Assembly: GCF_003610995.1 (NCBI RefSeq)
Contig: NZ_CP032543.1
Location: 7,130,001-7,194,000 of the forward strand
DNA: 64,000 nt
Source: Streptomyces griseus subsp. griseus
GTDB lineage: Bacteria > Actinomycetota > Actinomycetes > Streptomycetales > Streptomycetaceae
Direction of reading: 5' to 3'
The notes beneath the pieces were generated by a model. That model searched no databases. It was not told the origin of the DNA and saw nothing but the letters and a program-made list of their open reading frames with translations. Both the position numbers and the translations under genes were made by a program. Position 1 is the stretch's first letter, and the number at the start of each line of letters is the position of its first letter. Positions 17,561-25,474 of this stretch are shown in pieces.

Positions 17561-18813
17561 CTACGGACGCAGGACGGGTGTCCGCCTGCCGGTGTGCAGC
17601 GGGGTGCCGGTCGCCAGCTGTTCGGGGCCAGGCCCAGCGACCGGGCGGCGGTGGCGCCCACATCGGCGAGCGTGTCCGCGTCCGGCAGCAGTTCGATGCC
17701 GTCCTCGCCGGGACGGTGGATGAGCACCGGCACGTACTCCCGGGTGTGGTGGGCGTGGCCGATCGTCGGGTCGTTGCCGTGGTCCCCGGTGACGATCAGC
17801 CGGTCACCGGAAGCGGCGAGCAGTGCCACGAGCCCGGCGAGCCCCGCGTCGACCTGTTCCAGGAGCCGCGCGTACCGGGTGGCGTCCTGCTGGTGGCCCG
17901 CCAGATCGGTTTCCTGCACGTTCGCGACGACCAGGGCGTCGCCGTCGGCGCGTACGGCCTCCAGGGTGTGGTCCAGGACCTCCGACGTGGCGACGGCCGG
18001 GCGGCGGGCCGCCGCCTCGCACACCAGGATGTCGGCCGCCTTCCCGACCAGGGTGACCGGGATCCCGGCGCCCGCCGCCAGTTCGGGCAGCTGGCGGGTG
18101 TGGTCCAGCGGGGCGCCCAGATGCCGGACGCGCAGCCCGCCGTTGCGGTAGAAGCCGGTGGCCGGGGTGTCCAGGCCGACCGTCCCGCCCTCGCCGGGCC
18201 GGACGAAGCCGGGGAGCGGCCCGTCCGCGTGTCCGCCGACCGCGATCACCCGGGCGACCGGCGCGACCGCGCGTACGGTGCGGGCGATGGCGAGGATCCC
18301 GGTGTCCCCCTCGAAGGGAAGGTCCTCCAGCGAGCCCGAGGCGTTCCAGTTGATCCCGGGATCGGCCTCCAGGTTGTCGTGCACGAGGACCGTCCCGTCG
18401 ACCAGCAGCAGGGGCCGGCCGTCCAGCCGCTCCGTCCGGTGCCCGGCCGCCGCGAGCGCACCGGCGACCTCGTCCAGGTGGTCGGCCAGGCGGGCGACGG
18501 AGACCCGGCTGAAGTCGGCCCCCATCATGGTCTGGTGCCCGGCGAAGGTGTCCGCGCCCGGGTAGCCGAGTGCGGCGCGGCCCGCCGCCACCGGCAGCCG
18601 GGTGCGCCGGTCCAGGTCCGGGTGGGGGTGGACCAGGCCCAGGCCCAGCGCCCCCAGCACCGGCAGCCGCAGTGGGCGGCCCAGGGCGGTGCGCGCGTGG
18701 TCGAGAACATGCCCGCAGGTGTCGGCGGCGAGGTCGCCCGGGCGCTGCGCGCCCGCGTCGGGCATGGCGCCGATGCCGAATCCGTCGATGACGACGATGA
18801 CGGTCCTGGCCAT
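17561..18813 (-). pseudogene. yhfW: YhfW-type phosphopentomutase-superfamily enzyme with a 3' frameshift
   Basis: Alkaline-phosphatase-superfamily mutase related to phosphopentomutase (DeoB); in this operon it corresponds to E. coli YhfW. Metal and catalytic motifs are intact: VIDGFGIGAMPDA at the N-terminus, the TFAGHQTMMG threonine segment, and the TGDHGNDPTIGHAHHTREYVPVLI metal site. About residue 396 the frame breaks: after GLAP the sequence should read EQLATGTPLHTGRRTPVLRP and stop at TAG 17561-17563, but one base is missing in the G run at 17623-17627. As written, the frame instead runs on to 16813 through the lipoprotein gene. Only the last ~20 residues are affected, so the enzyme may still work, or the base may be a sequencing error. 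It is the last gene of the yhf-like operon, 10 bases after the yhfX stop. Confidence 0.8.
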
Positions 18814-18823
18814 GAGGTGCTCC

Positions 18824-19987
18824 TTACAGGGCTCGGCCCTGGGCGTCGTAGAGGCCGCTCAGCCGGGGGGTGCCGGAGGAGAGGCCGGAGACGACGGCGA
18901 CGGTCGAGCGGGTGACGAAGATCTGGGTGCGGAAGGCGAGCAGCGCGGTGTCGCCGGCACGGACGTCCGTGCCTGCGGCGGGCGCGTCGAGCAGCCGGTA
19001 GTAGTCGATGTTCCGGGCGGGCGCGTCCTGTACGCCGAGGCGGGCGCCGGACCGGGGGAGGAGGGCGCTGCGGATGTGGGAACGGGCGTAGAAGCCGCCG
19101 CCGAACAGCGCGGGGCGGCCGTCGTCGAGGGTGTGGGCGACCTCCGTGACGTAGACGTAGGCGGACTTCTCGGGCTGCGTCGGGTCGAGGGCGTGCAGCG
19201 GCGTGGTGCCGGTGAGGGCATGGCCCGGTTCGCCATGCGTGGCCCCCCGTTCGGCCAGCAGCGGGAGGGAGGCGGCCGATGTGGCGCTGGGGGCGCTCAG
19301 CACCAGGTCGCGGTGGCCTCGGGCGGCCAGCACCTCGCGGCCCTTGACCAGCAGGTCGAAGGTGGGGGTGGCCGTGGGCAGACCCGTGGCCGGGTCGCAC
19401 AGGACGCACGGGAAGGCGGTGACACCCGCGATCCGGACGGAGTCCAGGGCCTCGGCGGCCTCCGCGAAGGCGTCCAGGTGCTCCAGCGGTACGCCGCCCT
19501 CCTGACCGGGGTAGACGGTGCCTTCGGCGCCCTCGATCCGGATCAGGACGTCCTGCCTCCGCCCCGCCGCGCGGGCCGCGTCCGCCACAGCATGCGCGTT
19601 GGCCAGGTCGAAGACCGTGACGTGGTCGGGGCGGTGCGCCAGTATCCCGGGCAGCGCGCGCCGAGGGATCTGGCTGAGGTGGCCGACGTTGCCGAGGAGC
19701 GCCCCCGCGCTGCGCAGGGTCCGGGCCTCGCCGACGTCGATGGCGGCGGCGCGGGGGATGTGGCGGGCGACGGCCCGGATGAGTTCGGGGTTGCGGCCCA
19801 GCTGCTTGACGACGAACCAGAGCCCCACACCGACGCGTTCGGCCTCCCCGGCGAGCAGCGCCGCGTTCTCCTCGACGGCGTCGAGGTCCATGACGTAGGT
19901 GTCCGGCGGGATGTCCCCCCGGTCGTGCAGGCCGGCGGCGGCGTCGACGAGCCCGGGGTTGCGGTGGAGCACGGTGTCCAGAAACAC
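18824..19987 (-). CDS. yhfX: YhfX-type PLP-dependent protein (alanine racemase-like fold)
   Basis: A 387-residue fold-type III PLP enzyme. The PLP lysine is probably Lys61 in WFVVKQLGRNPEL. The TIM-barrel part runs to about residue 250 (VFDLANAHAVADAARAAG, RIEGAEGTVYPGQEGG, VLSAPSATSAASLPLLAERGATHGEPGHALTGTTP) and a C-terminal beta domain follows. The match is to E. coli YhfX rather than to alanine racemase proper: the family TPLHAL and GGGFYARSHIRSAL segments are present. The substrate is unknown; an amino-acid racemase or decarboxylase-like reaction is possible. Two bases separate it from the yhfS stop, so it is surely co-transcribed. Confidence 0.88.
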   Translation of the reverse strand: MFLDTVLHRNPGLVDAAAGLHDRGDIPPDTYVMDLDAVEENAALLAGEAERVGVGLWFVVKQLGRNPELIRAVARHIPRAAAIDVGEARTLRSAGALLGNVGHLSQIPRRALPGILAHRPDHVTVFDLANAHAVADAARAAGRRQDVLIRIEGAEGTVYPGQEGGVPLEHLDAFAEAAEALDSVRIAGVTAFPCVLCDPATGLPTATPTFDLLVKGREVLAARGHRDLVLSAPSATSAASLPLLAERGATHGEPGHALTGTTPLHALDPTQPEKSAYVYVTEVAHTLDDGRPALFGGGFYARSHIRSALLPRSGARLGVQDAPARNIDYYRLLDAPAAGTDVRAGDTALLAFRTQIFVTRSTVAVVSGLSSGTPRLSGLYDAQGRAL

Positions 19988-19989
19988 GG

Positions 19990-21108
19990 TCAGCGGTCCT
20001 TCGGTTCGTTCAGGGCGGCGAGCGAGCGGCGCAGGATGTCGATCACGAGATCCGCGCCGGCCCGCATCGGATTGACGCGTACGGTCCGGTCGGCCAGCTC
20101 CGGGGCGTCGTCCAGGGTGGAGCTGGACATCCGGTAGAAGAGCGGAGCGATCTCATAGCGGGAGTTGGAGCCGACCGGGTAGGGCGCGGCGCCGAACCGC
20201 GCGGCCACGGCCGGGAGCCGCGTGGCGACGGGCCGGTCCAGCCGGACCAGCAGGCAGCGGTCCTGCGCGTTGGCGATCCGCACCTGCGCGACACCCTCCA
20301 CCTCCCCGGCCGCCAGCCGTTCGGCGACCTCGGCGCCCACCCGGGATTGGACGGCCCACACCACGGGGACATGGGTGAGCGCGCGCAGGGCGTCCAGCGC
20401 CTGATGGCCCTGCACCTGCCCGCCACCGGAGTAGTTGTCGCCGCGGACCCGGGCGACCAGGTCACGGGCGCCGGTGACGAGGCCGACCCCCTCGGGCCCG
20501 TGCAGCTTGAACAGGGAGAAGCACGACGCGTCGGCGCCCATCTCGACACCGGCCGCCGGGGTGCGCAGCACGGCGTAGTTGTCGTCCACCACCGTGCGCA
20601 CACCGGCCGCCCGGCAGGCGGCGATCACCTCGGCCGGGTCGTAGGAGTCACCCAGCCGCTGCCGGGTGTGCTGGACGTAGGCCCACCGGAACCGGCCCGA
20701 GGCCAGTGCCTCCCGCAGCGCCTCCAGGTCGTTGAAGTCGGCCTCCACCGTCCGTACGCCGAGACCGCGCAGGGTGACCTCCGTACTGCGGTACACCGGG
20801 GCCCGGTGGATCAGCAGCTCCTCGCCCGGCCGGACCGCCCCCGTGAGCGCGGCCCGGATCGCGCCGGTCCCCGCGCCCTGGACGAAGGCGGCGTCCTCGG
20901 CACCGAAGAAGTCCGCGAGCACGGCCTCCACCCGGGCCGTGGTGCGCGGTCTGCCGAGCCCGGGGACGACCCCCGCGTCGGCCGAGAAGAGCTGATCGCC
21001 CTCGAAGTGCGCGGCGGTGGCCTCCAGCAGCCGGAACTGCCGGGCGACCGCGTCCTCCAGGCCGACCGTCGCCAGCGGGAAGGTCTCGGGCAGTACAGGG
21101 GGTTCCAC
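19990..21108 (-). CDS. yhfS: YhfS-type PLP-dependent aminotransferase/lyase
   Basis: A 372-residue fold-type I PLP enzyme. The internal-aldimine lysine is Lys201 in SCFSLFKLHGPEGVGLV, preceded by the cofactor Asp in VRTVVDDNYAVL (near residue 172) and by QGAGTGAIRAALTGAVRPGEELL in the cofactor-phosphate region. The match is to E. coli YhfS. Enzymes of this branch use cysteine-desulfurase/aminotransferase class V chemistry; here the partner enzymes (mutase, racemase-like protein, amidohydrolase-fold hydrolase) suggest an amino sugar or amino-acid-phosphate route. The reaction is unknown. One base separates its ATG (21108) from the php stop. Confidence 0.88.
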   Translation of the reverse strand: MEPPVLPETFPLATVGLEDAVARQFRLLEATAAHFEGDQLFSADAGVVPGLGRPRTTARVEAVLADFFGAEDAAFVQGAGTGAIRAALTGAVRPGEELLIHRAPVYRSTEVTLRGLGVRTVEADFNDLEALREALASGRFRWAYVQHTRQRLGDSYDPAEVIAACRAAGVRTVVDDNYAVLRTPAAGVEMGADASCFSLFKLHGPEGVGLVTGARDLVARVRGDNYSGGGQVQGHQALDALRALTHVPVVWAVQSRVGAEVAERLAAGEVEGVAQVRIANAQDRCLLVRLDRPVATRLPAVAARFGAAPYPVGSNSRYEIAPLFYRMSSSTLDDAPELADRTVRVNPMRAGADLVIDILRRSLAALNEPKDR

Positions 21109-21109
21109 G

Positions 21110-22066
21110 TCAGTTCTCCTCCACGTCGGCGCCGGTCAGGAAGCGCAGCGGGTTGCGGCGGGTCAGCAGGTCGATGAGCTCGTCGTCCGCGCCCGCCGCC
21201 CGGAGAGCGGGCAGGAAGTCCTCGAAGAGGTGCCCGTAGCCCTGGCCGCCCTCGCCGCGCAGATAGCCGTGGCGCGAGATGTCGCAGCTGAGCAGGGCCC
21301 GGTCGCCGTGGCCCGCCTCCACCAGGGCCGACAGCAGCCGCAACCGGGTCGCGTCGCTCTGGTAGGACTCCTTGCCGACCGTGTCGAAGGCGACGTACGC
21401 GCCCCGCTCGGCCAGCTCCCGGTGCACCCCGGGATCGTCCAGCAGATCCTGGTGGCCGACGCAGATCCGCTCGGCGGGCAGGCCCTCCGCCATGAGCAGA
21501 TCCAGCTGGGCGAGACCGCCCCGGCCCAGCTGGGCGTGGGTGGCCAACGGCAGCCCGGTGGCCAGCGCGGCCCGCCCGGCGGCCCGCAGCACCTTGGCCT
21601 CGGCAGGCGACGGTAGGTCGCCGTGGCTGCCGATCTCGCCGAGGACACCGGGGCGGATGCCGGTGGCGCCGATGCCGTCCTCGATCTCCCGTACGAGGAC
21701 GGCGGCGAGCCGGTCCACGTCGGCCGTGTCGATCTCCGGGGTGTGGAAAGGCTCGTAGTACCAGCCGGTCGCGGCGACGACGGGCACGCCCGCCTCCCGG
21801 GAGATCCTGGCCAGCGCCCGGACGTCGCGGCCCATGCCCCGGCAGGTCAGCTCGACGACCAGGGAGAGCCCGAACCGCTGCCGCAGGCCGCTCAGTTCGC
21901 CGGTCACGGCCGCCGCGTGGTGTGCCGCGTCCAGGACGGCCGCCCCGTCCCCCTGCCGGTCGAGGTCCAGGACGAGGTGCTCGTGGGGGAGGACGGGGCC
22001 GCGTACCGCGTCGGCGGCGAGCTCTCCGGTGACGGTGCGCAGGGTGCGGGGCGGGGGGTGGTTCAT
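21110..22066 (-). CDS. php: Phosphotriesterase-homology protein (Php)
   Basis: A 318-residue amidohydrolase-fold protein with a binuclear metal site. Motifs in order: PHEHLVLDLD (HxH on strand 1), Glu144 in LGEIGSHGDL at the position of the bridging carbamylated lysine of true phosphotriesterases, THAQLGRGG and GHQDLLDDPG (histidine ligands), and SCDISRHGYL (aspartate on strand 8). Glutamate instead of lysine as the bridging ligand is a known feature of E. coli Php. No substrate is known to me for the Php branch. The ATG at 22066 follows AAGGAA, and the gene sits in the middle of the yhf-like operon, 36 bases after yhfT. Confidence 0.88.
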   Translation of the reverse strand: MNHPPPRTLRTVTGELAADAVRGPVLPHEHLVLDLDRQGDGAAVLDAAHHAAAVTGELSGLRQRFGLSLVVELTCRGMGRDVRALARISREAGVPVVAATGWYYEPFHTPEIDTADVDRLAAVLVREIEDGIGATGIRPGVLGEIGSHGDLPSPAEAKVLRAAGRAALATGLPLATHAQLGRGGLAQLDLLMAEGLPAERICVGHQDLLDDPGVHRELAERGAYVAFDTVGKESYQSDATRLRLLSALVEAGHGDRALLSCDISRHGYLRGEGGQGYGHLFEDFLPALRAAGADDELIDLLTRRNPLRFLTGADVEEN

Positions 22067-22102
22067 GGCGGGTTCCTTCTCCGGTACGTGCCGGTGGGCG
22101 GG

Positions 22103-23437
22103 TCAGCCCTTGACCGGGGTGAACAGGTCGAGCCAGTAAAGGAGGTTGAGGACGACGCCACCGACGATGACCGCCGCGGGGGCCGCCGCCATCTTCACGA
22201 CGGGCCGCCCCATCGCCTCGTTGAACAGGTACAGCCCGCCGACGATGAGGATGCCGAGCCCGCCGCCCATGGCGTTCGCCGCCATCAGCGAACCGAAGAG
22301 GATCGCCAGCTGGAGGGTGTCGCCGATGGCGCTGCGCAGATGCTCCGAGGAGTCCCGCACACTGGGCAGCTTGCCGAGCACCTTGCCGATCCAGGAGAGG
22401 GCCAGCACCTCGACGGCGAAGACGAGCGCACCCACGACGGCGGCCAGGAACGGGTTCGGCATCAGGTAGCCGATCGGGTACACCAGCGTGAAACCGGCGA
22501 TGCCGTACGCACCCGAGGCCAGCGCGGTCGTCGCGATCAGCGGGATGAAGCCGAACACCCGGTAGAAGTCGACCTGGGCGGCCTCGGCGTACTGCCCCTT
22601 GGCGATCAGGAAGCTCGTCGCCTCACCGCCGCCGAACACATGCATCTGGGCGAGGACGCAGACCCCGGCGCCGAGCACCATGAACAGTGGCAGGTAGCGC
22701 CGCAGCCGGGCCGCGCTGGCGCTGAAGAGCGACGCCATCGGATCGTCCGCCGGGACCTCCTCGACCACCCCGGCCGCCCGGTCCGCCCGGCGCTGCCGGA
22801 GGTCCTTGGCGACCGCGAGGCCGATGAGCATGAGCACGCCGACGGCCATGGCCAGCGCCCCGGCGAACATGTTCGGCCAGAGCTTCATCGTCAGGACGAC
22901 CAGGGCCACCTCGACCACGCCCGCCACGGCGCCCCGCAGCCTGCCGAACTGCTTGGTGATGGCCAGGACCGGGAACAGCGTGAAGAGGAAGAGGATCGGC
23001 GTGGACATCTGCTGCATCGCGGTCAGGAAGTCGACCGGCAGGTCGTGCGCGATGTTGTTGGCGCCGTTCAGACCGAAGACGACCACCGCGCCCCAGGCCC
23101 CGCCGAGGATCGGCGCGAGCCACTTCTTCGGTGACAGCAGGCCGAGGATGTCGGTGGGGAGGAAGAGCAGCCAGGGGTTCAGCACCCCGGTGGAGAGGGC
23201 CATCGGGGCACCGAGGCCGAAGATGAACCCGGCGGAGAGACCGAAGGACACGGCGGTCGTCGCGCTGCGGGTGGTGCGCCCCTGGATGAAGTCCAGCAGG
23301 AAGGGGCGGACCCCATCGTTGAAGACGGCCAGGGCCATGTGCGCGATGAAGGCGGTCAGCGCACAGAGGGCTATGACGGTCAGCTGCTGGGCGAGCGTGA
23401 AGTCGAAGCCGCTGCCTGCGGCGAGGGTGGTGCTCAC
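22103..23437 (-). CDS. yhfT: YhfT-type multi-pass membrane transporter
   Basis: A 444-residue integral membrane protein with about 11 hydrophobic segments, matching E. coli YhfT along its whole length. Conserved stretches are AVFNDGVRPFLLDFIQGRTTR, the LLFLPTDILGLLSPKKWLAP loop, ALATGVYAVAG-like ASGAYGIAGFTLVYPIGYLMPNPFLAAVVGA, FLGKLPSVRDSSEHLRSAIGD and the C-terminal FNEAMGRPVVKMAAAP...LNLLYWLDLFTPVKG. It is the likely importer for the substrate of the yhf enzymes. Its transport mechanism and ligand are unknown. The gene lies 41 bases after the yhfU stop. Confidence 0.9.
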   Translation of the reverse strand: MSTTLAAGSGFDFTLAQQLTVIALCALTAFIAHMALAVFNDGVRPFLLDFIQGRTTRSATTAVSFGLSAGFIFGLGAPMALSTGVLNPWLLFLPTDILGLLSPKKWLAPILGGAWGAVVVFGLNGANNIAHDLPVDFLTAMQQMSTPILFLFTLFPVLAITKQFGRLRGAVAGVVEVALVVLTMKLWPNMFAGALAMAVGVLMLIGLAVAKDLRQRRADRAAGVVEEVPADDPMASLFSASAARLRRYLPLFMVLGAGVCVLAQMHVFGGGEATSFLIAKGQYAEAAQVDFYRVFGFIPLIATTALASGAYGIAGFTLVYPIGYLMPNPFLAAVVGALVFAVEVLALSWIGKVLGKLPSVRDSSEHLRSAIGDTLQLAILFGSLMAANAMGGGLGILIVGGLYLFNEAMGRPVVKMAAAPAAVIVGGVVLNLLYWLDLFTPVKG

Positions 23438-23478
23438 GAGTCACTCCTTGGTGCCCGGTACGGCGATCCGGCGCCGGG

Positions 23479-23835
23479 TCAGCCGTGGTCCGCGATGGCG
23501 CGGGCCATGAGGGGGGCGATGGTGTCGATCTGGTCCATCGAGAAGCCGAAGACCTTCTTGCCGTCGGCGAGCAGGGCGTCGATCTCCGCGGCGTCCGGGA
23601 CGCCACGGCCGAAGGTGTGGCAGACGGCGCTGCCCATGAGGCCGACGAGGACGCCCAGGGAGGCGCCGGCACCGGTGTGGCAGGTGCCGAGGTAGTAGTC
23701 GGCCTGGCCCGCCCGGAACTTCATCGCGGCGTCGATGTCGCTGGAGGCGGCGACATCGAGCGAGTCGATCCCGAGCGCGTCGATGGCCCGGGTGACCTCG
23801 ACCTTGCCGACTCCGCCGGTGAGGATCTTCGTCAT
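23479..23835 (-). CDS. yhfU: YhfU-type DUF2620 protein
   Basis: A 118-residue soluble protein of the DUF2620 family. The conserved core is DIDAAMKFRAGQADYYLGTCHTGAGASLGVLVGLMG, close to the DYYxGxCxTGAGA signature of E. coli YhfU; the size is also the family norm. The two histidine/cysteine residues in this core (CHTGAG, VCHTFG) might bind a metal or nucleotide, which is a guess. It may be a small subunit of the YhfT transporter, since the genes are adjacent in both organisms. Start ATG 23835 follows GAAGGACAGCA. Confidence 0.87.
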   Translation of the reverse strand: MTKILTGGVGKVEVTRAIDALGIDSLDVAASSDIDAAMKFRAGQADYYLGTCHTGAGASLGVLVGLMGSAVCHTFGRGVPDAAEIDALLADGKKVFGFSMDQIDTIAPLMARAIADHG

Positions 23836-23904
23836 TGCTGTCCTTCTCTCTGTGCTGTGCGGCGGACTGCCGCGTACGAGGGTGCGCGGGGGCGGTCGGG
23901 CGGG

Positions 23905-24290
23905 TCAGGTGCCGGGAGCGGCGGACGACTTCTGTGCCAGGGCGGCCAGATGCAGGCCGAGGAAGTTGATCTCCGACTCGGGGAGCGCGGGCCCCAGGGC
24001 CTGCTCGGCCCGCGCGGAGATCGCCCGGGCCCGTGCGACGGCCTCGGGATGGCCCGCCAGCTCGGCCGCGACCTGCTCGTCGGTGGAGAACTCCTCGATC
24101 GGCTCCCCGCGCAGGAGACGGCCGAGCGCCATCGTGAGATGGCTGGTGAGCATGCCGGCCGTGGCCTCGGTGACGGTCCTTCCCTCGTCCTCCAGCGCGG
24201 TCAGCTCGGCGGCCACGAAGTCGATGACCTCGGGGCGGCCTGGCCGCCCTCACGGAAGAGGCGAAGCCGTAGAGCGAGCGCTTCGTCCAT
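23905..24290 (-). pseudogene. yhfY: YhfY-type PRD-domain protein, frameshifted near its start
   Basis: A small PRD (PTS regulation domain)-like protein, corresponding to E. coli YhfY. The start is ATG 24290, with a perfect AGGAGG 6 bases upstream. It encodes MDEALALRLRLFREGGQAAP and then leaves frame at 24231, soon reaching a stop. One base earlier in frame, the reading continues EVIDFVAAELTALEDEGRTVTEATAGMLTSHLTMALGRLLRGEPIEEF... to LPESEINFLGLHLAALAQ and stops at 23905, giving about 128 residues when joined. The break is a missing G in the context GCCCCG(G)A, exactly as in yhfW. As written, translation could only start inside the gene (for example codon 24216). Either the gene is damaged or the assembly has an error. 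The histidines typical of PRDs are SHLTMAL and GLHLAAL. Confidence 0.75.
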
Positions 24291-24306
24291 GGTGATCCTC
24301 CTAATA

Positions 24307-24325
24307 AACAATAACCAGGATTCTG
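24307..24325 (-). promoter_or_regulatory. 19-bp element upstream of yhfY, copy 1
   Basis: On the coding strand CAGAATCCTGGTTATTGTT, ending 16 bases upstream of the yhfY ATG. It matches the element at 25343-25361 in 17 of 19 positions. The flanking sequence is unusually AT-rich for this genome, consistent with a promoter. The likely reader is the YhfZ-type regulator encoded just upstream. Confidence 0.65.
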
Positions 24326-24397
24326 TATTTTCAGGCCGTGCGACACTCCCGCCGGTTCGGGGGCTCACCGGGCCTGGGCCCCGTACCGGCCTCCCGG

Positions 24398-25336
24398 TCA
24401 GTACGAGGGCGTGCGTTCGCCCCGCAACACCTCACTCTGCATCCGCGTCACCACCGAAAGATCGAGCGCCTCGCGCACCGCGTCGAGCGCCTTCGCGCCG
24501 TCCTTCCGGCCGATCACCGCCGCGCTGGAGTTCCGCAGGGCCAGCTCGCGGGTGACCTCGTCCCCCAGGGGGAGGACGTCGACCCCGATGCCCAGCCGCT
24601 CGCGGGCCTCGTCCAGGTTCCACACGGTCGCGTCCACCTCGTGGCGGGCGAAGAGGTCGTGCAGTTGCATGTACGAGACCTCACGCCACTCGATGTCGCG
24701 CCGCCCGGCGAACACGCGCTCCACCAGCATGCGCAGGTCTTCCGACGTGTGGTCGACCGCCACCCGCAGACCCGGTGTCTCCAGGTCGACGCCGTGCCGC
24801 ACCAGCATCCCGTGCGCGCCGACGTAGGTGGCGGGACCGAGGTCGGCCACCAGCTCCACCGGGTGCTCGGCGATCAGCTGGTCGGCGGCGAACCGCGACA
24901 GCACCACCAGATCCACCTTCCCCTCCAGCAGCGCCGCGGTCCGGGCTCCGGCGCCGCGCATGAAGGTGACGGCGAACGGTGCCCCGGCCTGCTCGAACGC
25001 TCCGCGCAGACCGGTGGCCAGCCCCTCGTAGCGGCGGGAGTACGGCAGCGGCATCGCCGCGAGCAGCGTGCCCAGTCCGGACAGCCGCCACAGGACCGCC
25101 CGGTCCGAGCGGACGAGGAACGTGCCCAGGTGGCCCCGGGCGGTGGTGGTGATCGCTCCCGACTCCTCCAGCAGCTGGAGCGCGGCCTGGACGGTGCCGT
25201 TGCCGCATCCCAGCTCCTCCGCGAAGTCCCGTACGCGGGGCAGGCGGGTGTCCGGCTCGTGGTTGAGCAGCAGGACGGCCAGCTGCCGGGCGGCCAGGCC
25301 GTTGCGGGTGAGGAAGCGGGAGTCGAAGTCGTCCAC
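24398..25336 (-). CDS. yhfZ: YhfZ-type transcriptional regulator
   Basis: A 312-residue regulator. GTG 25336 is chosen, with GAGG just upstream; an upstream in-frame ATG lacks a ribosome site and would read through the shared 19-bp element. The N-terminal ~75 residues are a winged helix of GntR type (RNGLAARQLAVLLLNHEPDTRLPRVRDFAEELGCGNGTVQAALQLLEESGAI). The rest resembles a type 2 periplasmic-binding fold (VDLVVLSRFAADQLIAEHPVELVADLG, VGAHGMLVRHGVDLETPGLRVAVDHTSEDLRMLVE, DATVWNLDEARERLGI), as in E. coli YhfZ (about 300 residues). It is the probable regulator of the downstream yhf operon and, through the same 19-bp element before its own start, of itself. Confidence 0.85.
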   Translation of the reverse strand: MDDFDSRFLTRNGLAARQLAVLLLNHEPDTRLPRVRDFAEELGCGNGTVQAALQLLEESGAITTTARGHLGTFLVRSDRAVLWRLSGLGTLLAAMPLPYSRRYEGLATGLRGAFEQAGAPFAVTFMRGAGARTAALLEGKVDLVVLSRFAADQLIAEHPVELVADLGPATYVGAHGMLVRHGVDLETPGLRVAVDHTSEDLRMLVERVFAGRRDIEWREVSYMQLHDLFARHEVDATVWNLDEARERLGIGVDVLPLGDEVTRELALRNSSAAVIGRKDGAKALDAVREALDLSVVTRMQSEVLRGERTPSY

Positions 25337-25342
25337 GCCTCG

Positions 25343-25361
25343 AACAGTAAACAGGATTCTG
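25343..25361 (-). promoter_or_regulatory. 19-bp element upstream of yhfZ, copy 2
   Basis: On the coding strand CAGAATCCTGTTTACTGTT, ending 6 bases before the GTG start of yhfZ and touching its ribosome site. It is the second copy of the element at 24307-24325 (17 of 19 identical), which suggests autoregulation by blocking transcription or translation. Confidence 0.65.
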
Positions 25362-25474
25362 GATACTGACAAGGCCCTGCGGAACCGGGAGCCCGGCCTC
25401 CCTGCGTACGGCATGGCGCCCGCACCCTTTCGGGCCGGGCGCCACGGACGCCGGGGGACGGTCGCGCACCGCCG

